In this document: piece by piece, positions 10,257 to 19,730 of the stretch
Layout of the letters: every line of letters begins with the position of its first letter
Numbering within the stretch: the first letter of the stretch is position 1
The notes under the pieces: generated by a model
Seen by the model: the letters and a program-made list of their open reading frames with translations, nothing else
Database searches by the model: none
What the model was told of the DNA's origin: nothing
NCBI RefSeq assembly: GCF_001307195.1
Contig: NZ_CP012808.1
Span: 1,364,001-1,428,000 of the forward strand
Source: Acinetobacter equi
GTDB taxonomy: Bacteria; Pseudomonadota; Gammaproteobacteria; Pseudomonadales; Moraxellaceae
DNA: 64,000 nucleotides
Direction of reading: 5' to 3'
Program-made: the position numbers and the translations under genes

Positions 10257-10343
10257 CCCGAGGTGGTGAAATTGGTAGACGCGGCGGACTCAAAATCCGC
10301 TGTCAGAGATGACGTGTCGGTTCGAGTCCGACCCTCGGGACCA
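10257..10343 (+). tRNA. tRNA-Leu (anticodon CAA)
   Basis: An 87-base type II tRNA with the acceptor pair CCCGAGG/CCTCGGG, discriminator A and an encoded CCA tail. The anticodon arm is GCGGA-CTCAAAA-TCCGC, giving anticodon CAA, which reads UUG. The long variable arm (TGTCAGAGATGACG region) and the T loop TTCGAGT fit leucine tRNA. Confidence 0.97.
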
Positions 10344-10354
10344 AGATTAAAAAA

Positions 10355-10386
10355 AACCCAAGCATATTAAGTCTTGGGTTTTTTTA
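10355..10386 (+). terminator. Terminator of tRNA-Leu
   Basis: AACCCAAG and CTTGGGTT form an eight-pair stem followed by seven T, twelve bases after the tRNA end. Confidence 0.85.
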
Positions 10387-10858
10387 TGCCTAAAATTCAG
10401 AATAAAAATCTTATAAAAGATAAATGAATATTCTCTCATATAAAAAGTTGTTTTTATTATTCCTATTCTTTTTGTATATTTTTGTATATAAATTCAATGA
10501 ATTTATATTTTTACTAAAAGTATAGAATAGTTTTGTAAATCATGTGATTTTTAAAAGATGAAATACAACTTAAAGTGATGCTTAAAATCTGAAAGCTTTA
10601 CATGCTTGTGTTTCTGTGTGGTTATGTTGATTTTGTTGGCGTGATTGATTTGATTTATAGTGATTAAATTAGATGATTGTATTTGATTTATATTTTAAAT
10701 ATTTAGGAAAAACAAAAAAATATTTTTAATAAAAGTTAAACAATAGGTCAATATACTTTCATTGTTAGTGTTGAGTCATGTGTTTTTTTTTGTTAAATTT
10801 TAATGTAATTTTACAATGTAAACACCCTGTATATTCTGCATTAAAAAACGAGGGCGTT
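10387..10858. other. AT-rich intergenic region before the sensor kinase
   Basis: No gene is recognised in this stretch. It is very AT-rich, with short repeats of the type TTGATTTATA, and presumably holds the promoter of the following kinase. No clear operator is visible. An in-frame start at 10778 exists, but the peptide from 10778 to 10858 looks non-coding. Confidence 0.5.
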
Positions 10859-12094
10859 ATGAAATTAGAATTACTTGAAATTGGCGCAGAAACAGAGCAA
10901 TTAGGGGTATGCGAGCGTTCGTTATTATTGGGGGTGCATTCTCAAGATAATCGTATTGCAGACTTTCTAAAATTTGCGTGTGAAATTCTGGGGGCAGATA
11001 AAGGATTTTGGGTCTTTGAAAGTGAGCCATATGGGTGGCATTTTTCAGAAGATGCGTGTCATGCTTTTACAACACATTCTCAAAAAGGCTTTAGTGATTT
11101 TTTTCTAGATCAACAATATATTGATATTTCTCATCCAAACTATCAAACAACATCTGTTTTTTTAAGAACATTAGGCATAGAACATCAGCGTTTTATCGCT
11201 ATTGATTTGAAAAATGAAGGTGAAACAGTTGGATATGCTGTTTTTTTTGATGATAAAAGTGAACCTTATGTTCATCGGAAATTGAATGCCATCATTGGAT
11301 TTGTTCAAAGCTTATTAAGTATTTTGAGTTTACAAAAAGAAAATGCATTACTCAAAGAAATCTATGAGCAAGAATCTGCTTTAAACTTTAGTAAAACAAA
11401 ATTTTTTCAAGTGATTGCACATGATTTAAGAGCACCATTTCATGGTTTATTAGGGTTTTCAGAAGTTCTAGCACGAGAGCGAGAAGAGTTAGATGATGGA
11501 CATATAGAAGAAATTGCAAATTATCTTTTTGATACAGCTCAGTCAACTTATAATCTATTAGAAAGCTTGTTAAATTGGGCAATGGCTGAGGGTGGGCGTT
11601 TTGTTTGTCATCCAATCAATTTTGATTTAGCACAAACTGGTCAGATTGTCGTGAATGTATTAGGCGGATTTGCAGTTAAGAAAAATATTAAATTAATTAA
11701 TGATATTCAAGAAAATACAAAAGTTTATGCAGATATTAATATGATTACATCTGTCATTCAAAATTTGGTATCAAATGCTTTGAAGTTTACTCCAATTGAT
11801 GGTTCTGGAAAGGTTATTTTACGAACTGAGCAGGATGATGAACAAGTCTATGTTTATATTCATGATACAGGTCTTGGAATGTCACAGTTACAAATTTCTA
11901 CCCTCTTTGAACCTAAAATAACTTTCAGTGTTCATGGTACAAGTGGGGAAAAGGGGGCTGGTCTTGGGTTAGTTTTATGCAAGAGGTTTGTTGATTTAAA
12001 TTTGGGTTCAATTTCAGTTATATCTAAGGAAGGTGAAGGAACTATCTTTAAAGTTGGCTTACCTAAGGAAAAAAGTCTACATAAAAGTAGTTGA
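10859..12094 (+). CDS. Orphan GAF-type sensor histidine kinase
   Basis: A 411-residue kinase with no membrane span. The N-terminal half (to about residue 150) resembles a GAF sensor domain. A HisKA domain follows with phospho-acceptor His188 in VIAHDLRAPFHGLLGF, then an HATPase domain with N-box NLVSNALKFTP, G1 box DTGLGMS and G2 box GAGLGLVLCKRF. It should autophosphorylate in the cytoplasm in response to an unknown signal. No response regulator is adjacent, so its partner lies elsewhere. The start at ATG 10859 is chosen because GAGGG lies just upstream and the family-like sequence begins there. The next gene, glnE, is 105 bases downstream; whether they are linked is unknown. Confidence 0.85.
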   Translation: MKLELLEIGAETEQLGVCERSLLLGVHSQDNRIADFLKFACEILGADKGFWVFESEPYGWHFSEDACHAFTTHSQKGFSDFFLDQQYIDISHPNYQTTSVFLRTLGIEHQRFIAIDLKNEGETVGYAVFFDDKSEPYVHRKLNAIIGFVQSLLSILSLQKENALLKEIYEQESALNFSKTKFFQVIAHDLRAPFHGLLGFSEVLAREREELDDGHIEEIANYLFDTAQSTYNLLESLLNWAMAEGGRFVCHPINFDLAQTGQIVVNVLGGFAVKKNIKLINDIQENTKVYADINMITSVIQNLVSNALKFTPIDGSGKVILRTEQDDEQVYVYIHDTGLGMSQLQISTLFEPKITFSVHGTSGEKGAGLGLVLCKRFVDLNLGSISVISKEGEGTIFKVGLPKEKSLHKSS

Positions 12095-12199
12095 GTGGAT
12101 TTAAAGATTCAAGGTCGCAGTAATATTTTTTTCCACAAGTTTAAATTGAGCTGTTATAACTAGGGAAATAATCAAAATGTCATGCTTTAGGCGTTGAAA

Positions 12200-14959
12200 A
12201 TGAATTTAGACCATTTGCATAAAACTTTAGTTGCTAGTCAATATGCTGAACAAGTACTAGAAAAGCATAAATCTTTATTAGAGCAAGATTACCAACGAGA
12301 CCAATTTTTTAGCTCATTAAGTAAAACAGATTTAAAAGAAATAATTACATCTGAAGTGGCTCATATTACAGATGAAATGCAATGGATGAGTGCTATTCGA
12401 ATTCTAAGAGCACGTCTCATGTTTCGCTGGATTTGGCAGGATTCGAATCAATTGACGAATGTGATTCAGTTGACGCAAGAATTATCTGACTTTGCAGATT
12501 TAGCTGTAAGCGCAGCAAAAGAGTTTGCTTATCGACCATTGGTTGCTAAATATGGTGAGCCTATTGGTTATGGTGGGAAAGTACAGGATTTAATTGTGAT
12601 TGCTATGGGGAAGCATGGTGCACAAGAACTTAATTTATCAAGTGATATAGATTTAATATTTGCCTTTGATGAACAAGGTGAAACCAATGGTCGTAAGTGT
12701 ATTGATGTTCAACAATTTTGTATTTTTTGGGGACAAAAATTAATTTACTTATTGGATCATATTACAGCAGATGGTTTTGTTTTTCGTGTAGATATGCGTT
12801 TACGTCCTTGGGGAGATGGATCAGCTCTAGCAATTAGTCATGGTGCTTTAGAAAAGTATTTAAGTCAGCATGGTCGTGAGTGGGAGCGTTATGCTTGGAT
12901 CAAAGCTCGTATTGTGACGGGTGGAAAAGAAGGGCAAGAATTATTACAAATGACACGTCCATTTGTATTTAGAAAATATGTCGATTACACCGCTTTTGAA
13001 GCTATGCGTGAAATGAAAGCGATGATTGAGAGAGAGGTTCTACGCCGTAATATTGAAGATGATATTAAGTTAGGCGCAGGTGGTATTCGCGAAGTTGAAT
13101 TTATTGTTCAAGTGTTTCAGCTTATTTATGGTGGTTCAAAGTTAGAGTTACAAGATCGTAAATGTTTGGTGAGCTTGCATCATTTGGGTGAAGCTGAATT
13201 ATTAGACCAAAAAGCAGTGATTGAATTAGAAGATGCTTATTTATTTTTACGACGTATTGAACATGCTATTCAGGCTTTAAATGATCAACAGACTCAGTCT
13301 TTACCTACTGAGCCAGATTTACGTCAAAGAATGATTGATACATTAGGGTATTCTTCATGGGAAGCATTTTTAGATGTTTTAAATGATAAAAGAGCAAAAG
13401 TAACTTATCAATTTGAGCATTTAATTAAGGAAAAGGAAGCAGATCCTTTAATCGAAAGTTTTTCTCAATTAGAAAAACAATTAAATGAAATTTTAGATGA
13501 AAATGCAAAAAACTTAGTCTATGAATTTTGGCATGGACATGCATTAAAAAAATTACCTGCCAAAGCCGTTCAGCGGTTAAAAATGTTTTGGCCACATTTA
13601 ATTGAAGCAATTTTACAATCAGATAAACCGCAAACAGCTTTAGTTCGCTTAATGCCTTTGGTTGAGTCGGTAATGCGAAGAACTGTTTATTTGGTTATGC
13701 TGATTGAAAGCAAAGGTGCATTACAACGATTAGTCAAAATGGCAACAGTAAGTCCTTGGATTTGTGAGGAACTTACTCATTATCCAGTGCTGCTTGATGA
13801 ATTCTTGTCGATGGATTTTGAATTACCTAAACGACAAGATTTGGAAGATTCATTACGTCAACAATTATTACGTATTGAAATTGATCAGGTAGAAGATCAG
13901 TTACGTGTACTCCGTTTATTTAAAAAATCGAATGTACTGACGGTTGCTGCAAGTGATGTTTTAGCAGAAAGCCCGTTAATGAAAGTTTCTGATGCGTTGA
14001 CGGATATTGCTGAAGTTTCAGTTCAGGCAGCATTACATTTAGCTTATGAAATGACTGCAAAAAAACATGGCTTTCCATTAGATGCAGATGGTCTAAGATG
14101 CTCTTTAGATCATACGGCTTTTACTGTTATTGGTTATGGGAAAGTGGGGGGGATTGAACTAGGATACGGTTCAGATTTAGATCTCGTGTTTATTCATTAT
14201 ATGGATGAGCAAGCCGATACAGATGGTCAAAAGCAAATTAGTGGATTTGAATTTGCAATGCGTGTTGCTCAAAAATTTATGTCTTTAATGACGACACAAA
14301 CTTTAGATGGTCGTGTCTATGAAATTGACACACGTTTAAGACCATCAGGTGAAGCTGGATTATTGGTAACGAGTCTAAAAGCATTTGAACAATATCAATT
14401 AAAAAGTGCATGGATGTGGGAGCATCAAGCATTAGTTCGAGCAAGACCAATTGCTGGTGAGCAAAGTTTACGCCAGAAATTTGAAGAATTACGCTGTAGT
14501 ATTTTGACTTTAACAAGAGATGAAAAATTTGTTCGAGAAGAAGTCTTAAAAATGCGTCAAAAAATGAAAGATCACCTCGGTTCATCGAAAGAACAGAAAA
14601 AAGAGGGAATTTTTCATTTAAAACAGGATGCAGGTGGTATCGTTGATATCGAATTTATGGCACAGTATGCAGTATTGGCATGGAGTGGGTCGAATCCTGA
14701 TCTCGCCCATTACTCCGACAACGTACGAATCCTTGAGGATGCCGCAAAAGCAAATTGCTTATCAAGCAGCGACGCGACAGCATTGATTCAAGCTTATCTT
14801 AGTGAACGAGCCGAGAGCCACCGTTTAGCCCTTGCAAATCAATCCATGCAAGTGACTGCTTCGGACTGGCACGATACCCGAGAGGTCGTTTGCAAGTTAT
14901 GGCAAAGATTAATAGATCCAAGTGCAATGTTTGCCTTGGATAGAAATGACTGTGTATAA
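12200..14959 (+). CDS. glnE: Bifunctional glutamine synthetase adenylyltransferase/adenylyl-removing enzyme
   Basis: This enzyme adds AMP to or removes it from glutamine synthetase according to nitrogen status signalled by PII. The 919-residue protein has two nucleotidyltransferase cores: the N-terminal adenylyl-removing one with Asp149 and Asp151 in LSSDIDLIFAF, and the C-terminal adenylyl-transferring one with Asp659 and Asp661 in GYGSDLDLVFIHY. Each is followed by its helical regulatory domain. The start is ATG 12200, preceded by TTAGG; an in-frame TTG at 12194 is less likely. The length matches the family. ilvE begins 18 bases later and probably shares the transcript. Confidence 0.96.
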   Translation: MNLDHLHKTLVASQYAEQVLEKHKSLLEQDYQRDQFFSSLSKTDLKEIITSEVAHITDEMQWMSAIRILRARLMFRWIWQDSNQLTNVIQLTQELSDFADLAVSAAKEFAYRPLVAKYGEPIGYGGKVQDLIVIAMGKHGAQELNLSSDIDLIFAFDEQGETNGRKCIDVQQFCIFWGQKLIYLLDHITADGFVFRVDMRLRPWGDGSALAISHGALEKYLSQHGREWERYAWIKARIVTGGKEGQELLQMTRPFVFRKYVDYTAFEAMREMKAMIEREVLRRNIEDDIKLGAGGIREVEFIVQVFQLIYGGSKLELQDRKCLVSLHHLGEAELLDQKAVIELEDAYLFLRRIEHAIQALNDQQTQSLPTEPDLRQRMIDTLGYSSWEAFLDVLNDKRAKVTYQFEHLIKEKEADPLIESFSQLEKQLNEILDENAKNLVYEFWHGHALKKLPAKAVQRLKMFWPHLIEAILQSDKPQTALVRLMPLVESVMRRTVYLVMLIESKGALQRLVKMATVSPWICEELTHYPVLLDEFLSMDFELPKRQDLEDSLRQQLLRIEIDQVEDQLRVLRLFKKSNVLTVAASDVLAESPLMKVSDALTDIAEVSVQAALHLAYEMTAKKHGFPLDADGLRCSLDHTAFTVIGYGKVGGIELGYGSDLDLVFIHYMDEQADTDGQKQISGFEFAMRVAQKFMSLMTTQTLDGRVYEIDTRLRPSGEAGLLVTSLKAFEQYQLKSAWMWEHQALVRARPIAGEQSLRQKFEELRCSILTLTRDEKFVREEVLKMRQKMKDHLGSSKEQKKEGIFHLKQDAGGIVDIEFMAQYAVLAWSGSNPDLAHYSDNVRILEDAAKANCLSSSDATALIQAYLSERAESHRLALANQSMQVTASDWHDTREVVCKLWQRLIDPSAMFALDRNDCV

Positions 14960-14977
14960 AAAATTGGAGTTTAGGTC

Positions 14978-15904
14978 ATGAATTTGGCTGATCGTGATGG
15001 TTTTATTTGGCAAGATGGACAATTAGTTGATTGGCGTGAGGCTAAAACTCACGTATTAACACATACTTTACACTATAGTATGGGTGTGTTTGAGGGTGTC
15101 CGTGCTTACGAAACTCCGAATGGAACGGCGATTTTCCGTTTAAAAGAACATACAAAACGTTTATTAAATTCTGCAAAAATTTATCAAATGAAAGTTCCAT
15201 TTGATCATGCAGCATTAGAACAAGCGCAAATCGATGTTGTACGTGAAAATAAATTAGCATCTTGCTATTTACGTCCAATTATTTTCATTGGTTCAGAAAA
15301 ATTAGGTATTGCGGCTACTGACAATACTATTCATGCAGTTGTTGCTGCATGGAGCTGGGGTGCTTACCTTGGTGAAGAGGCAATGGCAAAGGGTATTCGT
15401 GTTAAAACCTCTTCATTTACACACCATCATCCAAATGTGACGATGTGTAAAGCGAAAGCATCTGGTAACTACACTTTATCTATTCTTGCACACCAAGAAG
15501 TTGCGCATGCAGGTTATGATGAAGCAATGTTATTAGACCCACAAGGTTATGTGTGCCAAGGTTCGGGCGAAAACGTATTCTTAGTACGTGATGGTGTAAT
15601 TCATACTCCAGATATCGCTGGTGGTGCGCTTGATGGTATTACACGTCAAACGATTATCACAATTGCCAAAGATCTTGGTTATGAAGTGGTTGAACGCCGT
15701 ATTACTCGTGATGAATTCTACATTGCAGATGAAGCATTCTTTACAGGTACTGCTGCGGAAGTAACACCAATTCGTGAATATGATGATCGTCAAATTGGTG
15801 AAGGTGTTCGTGGTCCAATCACGACAGCAATTCAAAAAGCTTATTTTGATGCTGTTCAGGGTAAAGATCCGAAATATGCTCACTGGTTAACTTATGTAAA
15901 ATAA
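14978..15904 (+). CDS. ilvE: Branched-chain amino acid aminotransferase
   Basis: A PLP enzyme of fold type IV that makes the last transamination step of leucine, isoleucine and valine synthesis using glutamate. The 308-residue protein has the PLP-binding Lys160 in KAKASGNY, the same number as in E. coli, plus HYSMGVFEGVRAY near the N-terminus and GSGENVFLV. It follows glnE by 18 bases and ends before a strong terminator. In Acinetobacter ilvE marks the left border of the OC locus, and what follows here fits that. Confidence 0.97.
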   Translation: MNLADRDGFIWQDGQLVDWREAKTHVLTHTLHYSMGVFEGVRAYETPNGTAIFRLKEHTKRLLNSAKIYQMKVPFDHAALEQAQIDVVRENKLASCYLRPIIFIGSEKLGIAATDNTIHAVVAAWSWGAYLGEEAMAKGIRVKTSSFTHHHPNVTMCKAKASGNYTLSILAHQEVAHAGYDEAMLLDPQGYVCQGSGENVFLVRDGVIHTPDIAGGALDGITRQTIITIAKDLGYEVVERRITRDEFYIADEAFFTGTAAEVTPIREYDDRQIGEGVRGPITTAIQKAYFDAVQGKDPKYAHWLTYVK

Positions 15905-15916
15905 GTTTTTCCTAAG

Positions 15917-15948
15917 AAAAAAGCATTGCTTCTCGCAATGCTTTTTTT
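15917..15948 (+). terminator. Terminator after ilvE
   Basis: AAAAAAGCATTGC and GCAATGCTTTTTT form a 13-pair stem with a four-base loop. It is symmetrical enough to act on both strands, and the convergent PIG-L gene ends 34 bases further on. Confidence 0.88.
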
Positions 15949-15981
15949 ATGGGCTTTAATGAGTAAACTAATTTTTTATAA

Positions 15982-16902
15982 CTATAAGTCTTTCTCGTCA
16001 ATTACTTTGATGTCATATGCTTTATATTCTTTACCTACCCATTGCATATGATGTGGATCATCATTACGTTTGTAGCCATTGCGCTCAAGTTCATCAGCAA
16101 TAATACGCCAAGTTTCAAAGCTTACGTGTTTATCTTCACCTTCCAAATTAACTTCTTTATCTTTGACAAAATAGGTGAGATAGCCATGTAAAGACTTTTC
16201 ATTTATTGAAATTTTAGGATAAATTTCTCTAAATATAGTCGATGTCGCTTTGTGATCTTTATGGTCACCAGGGTTACGATCATAACTTTCATCCATAATA
16301 TAAAATGAAGAACTGATTGCACCTTGATTTTCATGTTCAATTAATTCTAACAATGAATTTTGGATATCTTGTTTTGTATAAGCTTGATGATGAGCTAAAT
16401 CATAAATTTTTTCGCTTGTCTGATTAAGTAAATCATCTAAAGATGTTGTTTTATCGGCATCTGTTAAACGAAAGTTATATAAAACAATGGAAGAACCTAA
16501 AGTAATTTTAGTAATTTTTCTTTGATTGATGCTAATTTCACTTTCAATTGCTGGATCTCGATTATTATTCCAATATGAAATAGAAAGTGTATGTGCTTGT
16601 TCTCGTGCTTTCCACCATGTGATTTCTCGGAAAATCTTTTTACGATTTTTTCTATTTGCATCTCCAGCAGAAAGAACAATGAAGATTTTTTTTGTATTGG
16701 GTTGTTCTAAAATTTGATGTCGAGCTTCGCGACCCATAAATAATTCAATATCATCTGGATGGGCAACAATAAAAAATGAACTTTTAAAATTTGTTAATGG
16801 TGTCGGTTCAATATGATTTTGTTTTTGAATAGATTGAGAAGATGATGTTCGATATCCTAATGTAAAAATATAACGGAAAAAGAACAGGAAAAAGTTTTTC
16901 AT
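15982..16902 (-). CDS. PIG-L/LmbE-family deacetylase
   Basis: A zinc hydrolase of the PIG-L family, which removes N-acetyl groups from sugars such as GlcNAc. The motif AHPDD (about residues 47-51), just after a short beta strand, supplies metal-binding His and Asp, and the second site is visible as DHKDHKAT. The N-terminus is hydrophobic (FFLFFFRYIF), suggesting a membrane anchor. The start is taken at ATG 16902; ATG 16935 is an alternative. It stands on the opposite strand to the glycosyltransferases, right after ilvE. It may trim an N-acetylated sugar of the lipooligosaccharide core, which is inference from position. The exact substrate is not readable. Confidence 0.8.
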   Translation of the reverse strand: MKNFFLFFFRYIFTLGYRTSSSQSIQKQNHIEPTPLTNFKSSFFIVAHPDDIELFMGREARHQILEQPNTKKIFIVLSAGDANRKNRKKIFREITWWKAREQAHTLSISYWNNNRDPAIESEISINQRKITKITLGSSIVLYNFRLTDADKTTSLDDLLNQTSEKIYDLAHHQAYTKQDIQNSLLELIEHENQGAISSSFYIMDESYDRNPGDHKDHKATSTIFREIYPKISINEKSLHGYLTYFVKDKEVNLEGEDKHVSFETWRIIADELERNGYKRNDDPHHMQWVGKEYKAYDIKVIDEKDL

Positions 16903-17154
16903 TTGATGATATCCAAATCTGCCAATGGCAATCATATGATGAATGATGAGTTATCTTATAGAAAAATATATTTAAAAAATAGGCTGAATAAAATAACTAT
17001 ATTTACAAGAATTTTCTTTTTTTTAAAGAATAGGATTAAAAGTCTTTAAATTTAATTTATTAATTGTATTTATAGGCGTTGTTGCTTGTGAATGGCATGA
17101 CGAATTATAGGTTATTGTGTATTATAGAAAAAAGAAATTAAAGGTCGAGTCATT

Positions 17155-17919
17155 ATGAATAACGAAAGTATTCAGCCAGATTCTATGAGCGATGAATCAC
17201 AAAATATAGTCCTATGTATGAAATGGGGGACAAAATACGGGGCTGAGTATGTTAATCGACTTTATAATATGGTCAAACGCCATACGACTGTAGATTTTAC
17301 AATGGTGTGTTTAACAGATCGTACAGAAGGAATTAATCCTGCTGTTAAATGTTTTCCTATTCCACCATTAGCATTGCCGGAAGGTAGCCCTGAGCGTGGT
17401 TGGAATAAGTTATCTACATTTGAACCAGACTTATATGGTTTAAAAGGAAATGCATTATTTCTAGATTTAGATGTTGTTATTGTTGATAATATTGATAGCT
17501 TTTTTACGCATCCAGGTGATTTCCTCATTATTCATGATTGGAAGCGACCATGGCGTATTACTGGAAATAGTTCAGTTTATCGCTTTAAATTAGGTGAATT
17601 CCCGGGGCTTATGCCATATTTTCGTGATCATTTTGATGAGATCCGTGAAAAATTCCGTAATGAGCAAGCATATTTATCTTGGTATGTAGATCAAGAGAAA
17701 AAATTACAATATTGGCCAGATAGTTGGTGTAAAAGCTATAAATATCATTGCCTACAGAAAATTCCACTGGCTTATTTCAAGCCGCCTGTAAAACCTAAAG
17801 ATGTCAAAATTATTATCTTCCATGGAGAGATTAATCCACCTGATGCAATTAATGGTGGCGGAGGAAAATGGTATCGCTATGTATTGCCTTCAGAATGGAT
17901 TAAGGATGCTTGGCAATAA
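17155..17919 (+). CDS. Putative LOS outer-core glycosyltransferase (GT-A-like, DxD)
   Basis: A 254-residue soluble protein with a GT-A type nucleotide-sugar site. The strand ALFLDLDVVIVDN carries Asp104-x-Asp106, the metal-binding DxD, and a conserved W-D/K-R-P-W segment (HDWKRPWR) follows. The late HGEINPP segment may supply the C-terminal metal-binding His. It is the first + strand gene of the ilvE-aspS locus, where lipooligosaccharide outer-core transferases lie in Acinetobacter, so it probably adds one of the first outer-core sugars. The Stealth gene starts 18 bases downstream, so the two share a transcript. The donor and linkage cannot be deduced. Confidence 0.75.
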   Translation: MNNESIQPDSMSDESQNIVLCMKWGTKYGAEYVNRLYNMVKRHTTVDFTMVCLTDRTEGINPAVKCFPIPPLALPEGSPERGWNKLSTFEPDLYGLKGNALFLDLDVVIVDNIDSFFTHPGDFLIIHDWKRPWRITGNSSVYRFKLGEFPGLMPYFRDHFDEIREKFRNEQAYLSWYVDQEKKLQYWPDSWCKSYKYHCLQKIPLAYFKPPVKPKDVKIIIFHGEINPPDAINGGGGKWYRYVLPSEWIKDAWQ

Positions 17920-17937
17920 AGTTTAGAGATACATTAC

Positions 17938-18930
17938 ATGAAAGATTTAAATAAAACCATTGATGTTGTCATCACATGGGTAGATGGTAGTGACCAAAAT
18001 TTGCAGAAAAAGCGTCAACAATATTTAACTGATGATGCTGCTTCAGATGCAACAAGCTCAACGCGATTTGCAAGTAATGATGAAATTTATTTTGCAATTG
18101 CTTCTGTTTTAAAATATATGCCACAAAGTGGAAAAGTTTATTTAGTTACGGATCAACAGGAACCAGAATTTCTATCTAGGTTTGTTGAAGAAAATATTTG
18201 TTCAGCAGATAAAATTCAGGTGATTGATCATCAGGTTTTATTTAAAGGATATGATGAATATTTACCAACATTTAATTCCTTAACGATTGAGGCACTATTG
18301 TGGAATATTCCAAATCTTTCTTCTGAATTTATATATCTAAACGATGATGTTTTTTTTAATGGGATTGTTAAATCATCTGATTGTTTTGAGAATGATCAGG
18401 TGATGGTGTATGGGCATTGGGAAAAAACAGCTTTAATTAAAGCAAAGTATAAATTCCGTAAATGGATGAATACAATTAGTCATAAAAAGTTACAACCACG
18501 ATTTACCATTGCACAGATGCTAAGTGCAGATTTAGTTGGTTTAAATCAATATTATGCACTCGATCATCGCCCTCATTTTGTAAAAACAGATTTACTAAAA
18601 ATATACTTTCAGAATAATTTAGATGTTCTAAAGTCACAGCTTAGTCATAAATTTAGACATATCGATCAGTTTTTACCAACTGCTCTAGCGAATCATTTAG
18701 CAATTCAACAAAATAAGGCAATTTTGAAACCAGATATTCATATTGCATATATTAAACCGAATGGTGATGTGGGTGTATTTGTACAAGAATTACAGGATGA
18801 AACGATAAAATATGGCTGTATTCAAAGCTTAGATTTAATGACAGAACAAGATCAAAATATTGTACGTCAAGCAATGATAAAAAAATTTAATGATTATTTA
18901 CCAAAAGCAATTCAATTTGGAGCAGCATAA
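17938..18930 (+). CDS. Stealth-family sugar-phosphate transferase
   Basis: A 330-residue protein with Stealth conserved regions. CR1 is seen as DVVITWVDGSD at the N-terminus. A CR2-like core contains SNDEIYFAIASVLKYMP, then LPTFNSLTIEALLWNIP and IYLNDDVFF, and the H-P/F-D/Q pattern of CR3 follows (DHRPHF, then FRHIDQF). Members of this family move hexose-1-phosphate from a nucleotide sugar onto a glycan, giving phosphodiester links, as in meningococcal capsule synthesis. In this setting it would decorate the lipooligosaccharide core with a sugar phosphate, which is inference. Its stop overlaps the start of the next GT25 gene by one base (TAATG at 18928-18932). Confidence 0.82.
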   Translation: MKDLNKTIDVVITWVDGSDQNLQKKRQQYLTDDAASDATSSTRFASNDEIYFAIASVLKYMPQSGKVYLVTDQQEPEFLSRFVEENICSADKIQVIDHQVLFKGYDEYLPTFNSLTIEALLWNIPNLSSEFIYLNDDVFFNGIVKSSDCFENDQVMVYGHWEKTALIKAKYKFRKWMNTISHKKLQPRFTIAQMLSADLVGLNQYYALDHRPHFVKTDLLKIYFQNNLDVLKSQLSHKFRHIDQFLPTALANHLAIQQNKAILKPDIHIAYIKPNGDVGVFVQELQDETIKYGCIQSLDLMTEQDQNIVRQAMIKKFNDYLPKAIQFGAA

Positions 18931-19700
18931 TGAAAGTAGAAGCATATCTAATTAATCTTGATGGAAGTCATGCGCGATTAGAAACAGCAACGAAACAATT
19001 AGCTGCGCAGAATTTTCAATTTGAACGTTTCGCTGCTTATGATGGACGTGGTAAGCCACTATCTGACTTTAAAGAATATAACGATGTGAAAGCAAATGAC
19101 GTTATGGGACGAAGTTTAATTAGTTCAGAATTAGGTTGTTACAAAAGTCATTTAGGTTGTGTAGAAAAATTTCTAAAGACAGATGCAGATTATTTAGTTG
19201 TCTTAGAAGATGATATTGAAATCATTGATGAACAATTTAAAACAACAATCGATGGAATGTTGAATTGGTTATACCAACATCCAGAGATTGATTGGTATGC
19301 AATGAATCTAGGAGCAAAAAAAAATAAGCTTTCTAAATCAATTTTTAATTATGCCGGACGCGATCTTGTAAAGGCATATTATTATCCAATTCGTTTTATT
19401 GGCATGATTTGGTCAAAGCAAGGTGCACAAGCATTTTATGACTATGCTGCACATGAAATGTATATGCCTGTCGATAATTTGGCACAGTCTTGGCTTGCAA
19501 AAAATGGTAAAGGTTTATCGATTTGGCCACCATTAGTAAGACCAAATGGTTCTGATAGCGATATTGATGGTGCGAATGCAACACAAAGTATCCGTCGGAA
19601 TGATAAATCAGGACGAAAGATTGGGTATGGCTTGAAAAAGCAAACACGCATGTGGCGTGATCGTTTTTATGCATTTAAGAACCTTGTTAAAGATAAATAA
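18930..19700 (+). CDS. GT25-family LOS glycosyltransferase (copy 1)
   Basis: A 256-residue protein of the LPS/LOS glycosyltransferase family 25 (LgtB/LpsA type). The N-terminal strand AYLINLDGSHARLE, the helix SSELGCYKSHLGC and the acidic site VVLEDDIEI with Glu93-Asp94-Asp95 are typical. Members often add galactose or glucose to the oligosaccharide. It begins within the stop of the Stealth gene and is followed 30 bases later by a second GT25. It is the most diverged of the four copies here and the only one with the basic C-terminal tail RKIGYGLKKQTRMW. Confidence 0.88.
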   Translation: MKVEAYLINLDGSHARLETATKQLAAQNFQFERFAAYDGRGKPLSDFKEYNDVKANDVMGRSLISSELGCYKSHLGCVEKFLKTDADYLVVLEDDIEIIDEQFKTTIDGMLNWLYQHPEIDWYAMNLGAKKNKLSKSIFNYAGRDLVKAYYYPIRFIGMIWSKQGAQAFYDYAAHEMYMPVDNLAQSWLAKNGKGLSIWPPLVRPNGSDSDIDGANATQSIRRNDKSGRKIGYGLKKQTRMWRDRFYAFKNLVKDK

Positions 19701-19730
19701 CTTTTCTTTGATATATAGAGCTGAAAACAC

